This document shows, piece by piece, positions 61,706 to 64,000 of a DNA stretch of 64,000 bases. Origin of the DNA: Lithospermum erythrorhizon (taxonomy: Eukaryota; Streptophyta; Magnoliopsida; Boraginales; Boraginaceae). Numbering within the stretch: position 1 is the first letter of the stretch; each line of letters opens with the position of its first letter. The notes beneath the pieces were generated by a model. That model did not search any database, was not told where the DNA came from, and saw only the letters and a program-made list of their open reading frames with translations. The position numbers and the translations under genes were made by a program. The stretch lies in assembly GCA_019722365.1 (NCBI GenBank), contig JADFUC010001453.1, positions 744,001-808,000 of the forward strand, written 5' to 3'.

Positions 61706-63248
61706 TCACTCATCATCAGTCTCCATCTCCTTATCATTTTTGGCTCTTCTAATGCCAACTCGGAGTCCCATAACGATGAATAGGTTTGTTAATGTGAGTA
61801 GTGACTCAGCTCCACCATGCAAATAGTCCACATTAGACAATGAAGTCCCATATTGCACCTTTGCTGTCACATAAGAATAAAATCAGGAAGTTTTGCCGAT
61901 ATATTGATACACAGTATGTAATGTATTTTTCGATGAAGAATAGGTTCCGTAGAGTTAGGAAAGTTACCGTAAATCCCTGCTGGGACTGCAAAGCAACAAT
62001 GAGAAGATGATTAGTACAGGGATTACAAGTAATGCTCTCAACAGCACAAACATGTAGATTATCACCCACATTTAGGCTTGACATCAGTCTTGTAATCACT
62101 CAACTTCATCTAGATTGTGCTCTCCGATAAGACTGATCATGGACTTAGAATCCCAGATTAATTCATAAAGCGTATACTGCTTCCATCCCTAAAAATGGTC
62201 CAGTTTTGAATTTTGACAAGTTCATTTTTAAATTTTTACCTTCAATAATTTTTAATATGTTGTATAATATTTTGTAGAAAATACATCAAAATATAGTATT
62301 TCAAGCATATTTACTATAATATGATAATTTTCATTCAAATCAAAATTATGTGTATCAATTCCTACCCCAAATAGAGGTTACATAAGTAGTAACTGAAGTA
62401 AACATATTAAACATTAGGGTGTAAGCCGTGTAACTCAAGACCATACAAATGGCATATCTCTGAATACCAATGTAATCAAAGTTAATTGTTAATTTGGTCC
62501 TAGTAATTATAATTAAGTTGTGATTTGATCTTTGTTAGTGCCATATAACATATATAGCGTACAATATCTTACAATTTGGTCATCAAATGAATGGAACATT
62601 AACTATTAAAATAATAAGTGTGAATCACATGCCGCGTTTAGACATACGTAAATAATTAATGATTGTACCTACTTGTAAACCAAATTACAACATTGTGTAC
62701 GTTATTAAAAATTAAATCAGCAACCATGTGAGTAAATGAGAGCAAATTGTAATTTGATATTACTGGGACCAAGTTAGCAATTAAAAACGACGAACAAAGT
62801 AAAAACTAAACCAACATTCAAAACTACTAACAAATAAAATGTAAATGAGTGGTAAGCAAATGAGAAAAGAGAACATACTTGTGGCACCAACAAAAGCGAG
62901 CAAGAAGTAGAATCCAAAGAGGGTGAGTTTAGGGGCAGAGTTGGATTTGGTAATGAAATACAAGAAACCAATGTAAGGGAACAACGAAAATGCGAATAGT
63001 TGAGAAGCAATGCTCTGTGAGTCAATGTTTGGTGCCCATGGATCCACTGGCAACAGAAATCCATTTGCTATTATCATTCTTCTTGTTGTTCCTATGTTCA
63101 TGTGTTCATGATGTGTTATTTCTTTATGTCTTAATTGGGTTGATGGATTTGTCTTGAAACTATGATGAAATGCAGGAGAAAATGGGGGGGAGGCAAAGAT
63201 TGTTGGTGTGTTCTTACTGAAAGATTGCAAACAAGTTAGCTTCATCAT
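61706..63248 (-). CDS. chloroplast DUF3593 membrane protein
   Basis: Three exons, 63,248-62,879; 61,985-61,968 (only 18 nt); 61,863-61,706, join in frame to 181 aa with GT..AG introns. The first about 55 residues are Ser/Thr/His/Lys-rich with few acidics, a plausible chloroplast transit peptide. The mature part begins near NGFLLPVDPWAPNIDSQSIA and has two or three hydrophobic helices (SQLFAFSLFPYIGFLYFI; TLFGFYFLLAFVGAT; the TLTNLFIVMGLRVG region). The microexon encodes IPAGIY at the loop after helix 2, and the last exon carries VQYGTSLSNVDYLHGGAESLL. This matches the DUF3593 family of cyanobacteria and plastids, of unknown function, probably in thylakoid or envelope membranes. Confidence 0.85.
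62177..62389. mobile_element. possible Stowaway-like MITE in intron 1 of the DUF3593 gene
   Basis: The left end is TA|CTGCTTCCATCCCTAAAAAT and the right end, reverse-complemented, TA|CTACTTATGTAACCTC, with TA flanks, about 213 bp, AT-rich. The end similarity is only partial, so this is a weak call. Confidence 0.4.
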
Positions 63249-63581
63249 TATCTGATCATAGCAGCTTTAAGTCTAGTGCCATTTCCATCAGCTTCCCAGG
63301 TACAAAAGAATCTTAGAAGTTCCTTTGAGCTTAAATTATGCAACAAAAAATTCCAAACATGCTTTGTTCTGAGGAAGAAATTAAGCTATTTTTGTCTCTG
63401 GTTGAGGATGGACATTCGAAGCCTTATCATTTTATCCATTTGCTTGTACAGTATTAACTATTAAACCAGGACAATGAGATGGGCCAGAGAGACATATTAG
63501 TGGAATAGTGGCCTTGCAAATTGAACACAAATATATATCTGTGTCTCATTTGGATAGGTGGTAGGTGTGAGATATCGTCTC

Positions 63582-63582
<1 letters not shown>

Positions 63583-63615
<33 letters not shown>
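63583..63615. repeat. (TA)n microsatellite
   Basis: About 16 uninterrupted TA dinucleotides. Confidence 0.95.
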
Positions 63616-63617
<2 letters not shown>

Positions 63618-63793
63618 TTTATAATAAATGATTGATATAAATTGATCGCACAATTTTATGGAAATTGTATATTAAAATGCATGTTATTCTGATATTAATA
63701 TATGGCTTTGGAGCGTGGGTGGTAGAGATGATCCAAGGCGGCTCGGTGTCATCTACCCAGGCGGTTCGTCGAGTCACTCTAAATTGAAATCGA

Positions 63794-63896
63794 GTGATAT
63801 CGAAATTTGTTCTGTTGGTATTCGAATCGTTAATCGCTTGATTACTTAATCATTAAAGTGATATCGAAATTTGTTCTGTTGGTAATTCGAATCGAT
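63794..63896. repeat. direct repeat, about 66-bp period
   Basis: GTGATATCGAAATTTGTTCT followed by GTTGGTA(A)TTCGAATCG occurs at about 63,794 and again at about 63,860, differing by a single inserted A. Confidence 0.8.
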
Positions 63897-64000
63897 TGCA
63901 ATATGTTACCTCCAAATTGAAATCGAGTCGGATGGAATTGTAATCCACCTAGTAAACTCGGTTTTATTTTTTGTCGACTAATTTCTATTTATTTTTTGGT

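Larger units (their letters stand above)
63249..64000. other. upstream region of the DUF3593 gene, window edge
   Basis: No gene supported. It contains an AT microsatellite at 63,583-63,615 and a duplicated block near 63,794-63,896. Confidence 0.4.

Noticed and set aside
63715..63780. tRNA-like GC-richer segment near the right edge
   Set aside because: No clover-leaf with TTC/GGTTCGA arm in the right spacing.

Overview
This is a stretch of plant nuclear DNA, almost certainly from a eudicot. The genes are plant families with GT..AG introns: CYP86A and CYP76 P450s, an AHL AT-hook protein, a GT47 exostosin, LURP-one-related proteins, a CLE-like peptide and a chloroplast DUF3593 protein. Intergenic DNA is AT-rich and full of small TIR elements, solo LTRs and decayed transposons. 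The UGT94/91-like remnant hints at an asterid, but the species cannot be fixed from sequence alone.

Layout: 1-5.5 kb has no gene, only LTR-like and tandem-repeat sequence. At 6.3-8.2 kb (+) is an intact CYP86A fatty acid omega-hydroxylase. At 9.2-10.5 kb (-) is a UDP-glycosyltransferase with a broken 5' end. 10.5-15.8 kb is gene-poor and holds an orphan RING-H2 exon. At 15.8-17.3 kb (-) is a single-exon organic cation/carnitine transporter. A likely solo LTR sits at 19.5-20.1 kb. At 23.5-27.2 kb (+) is an eight-exon mitochondrial-carrier-family protein with a 364-residue N-terminal extension, followed by an Emigrant/pogo-like element at 27.9-28.7 kb. At 29.7-32.5 kb (+) is a five-exon AHL DNA-binding protein, convergent with a single-exon GT47 glycosyltransferase at 32.8-34.7 kb (-).

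36.1-51.9 kb is a tandem segmental duplication of a LURP-one-related (LOR) gene with its flanks. Copy A (about 36.1-45.5 kb) has a decayed 5.3 kb Mutator-like element in its upstream region, a MITE in intron 1, and has lost the AG of its intron-1 acceptor. Copy B (about 47.0-51.9 kb) has intact splice sites, and only copy B carries a small CLE-like peptide gene. A 645-bp non-autonomous Mutator-type element with a perfect 9-bp target duplication lies between the copies.

52.6-57.9 kb (-) is a CYP76 P450 with two frameshifts and a 3.8 kb intron containing a MITE and a probable 1.66 kb solo LTR. 57.9-61.7 kb is gene-free. 61.7-63.2 kb (-) is a three-exon gene, including an 18-nt microexon, for a chloroplast DUF3593 membrane protein.

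The genes look like an ordinary chromosomal neighbourhood rather than one pathway. The two P450s and the UGT are separated by unrelated genes and two of the three are broken, so I do not call a biosynthetic cluster. The most interesting signals are the CLE-like gene private to one duplicate, the splice-site loss in the other, and eight copies of the 9-mer TACTCCGTA, three of which are present/absent between the LOR duplicates and look like Stowaway excision scars.
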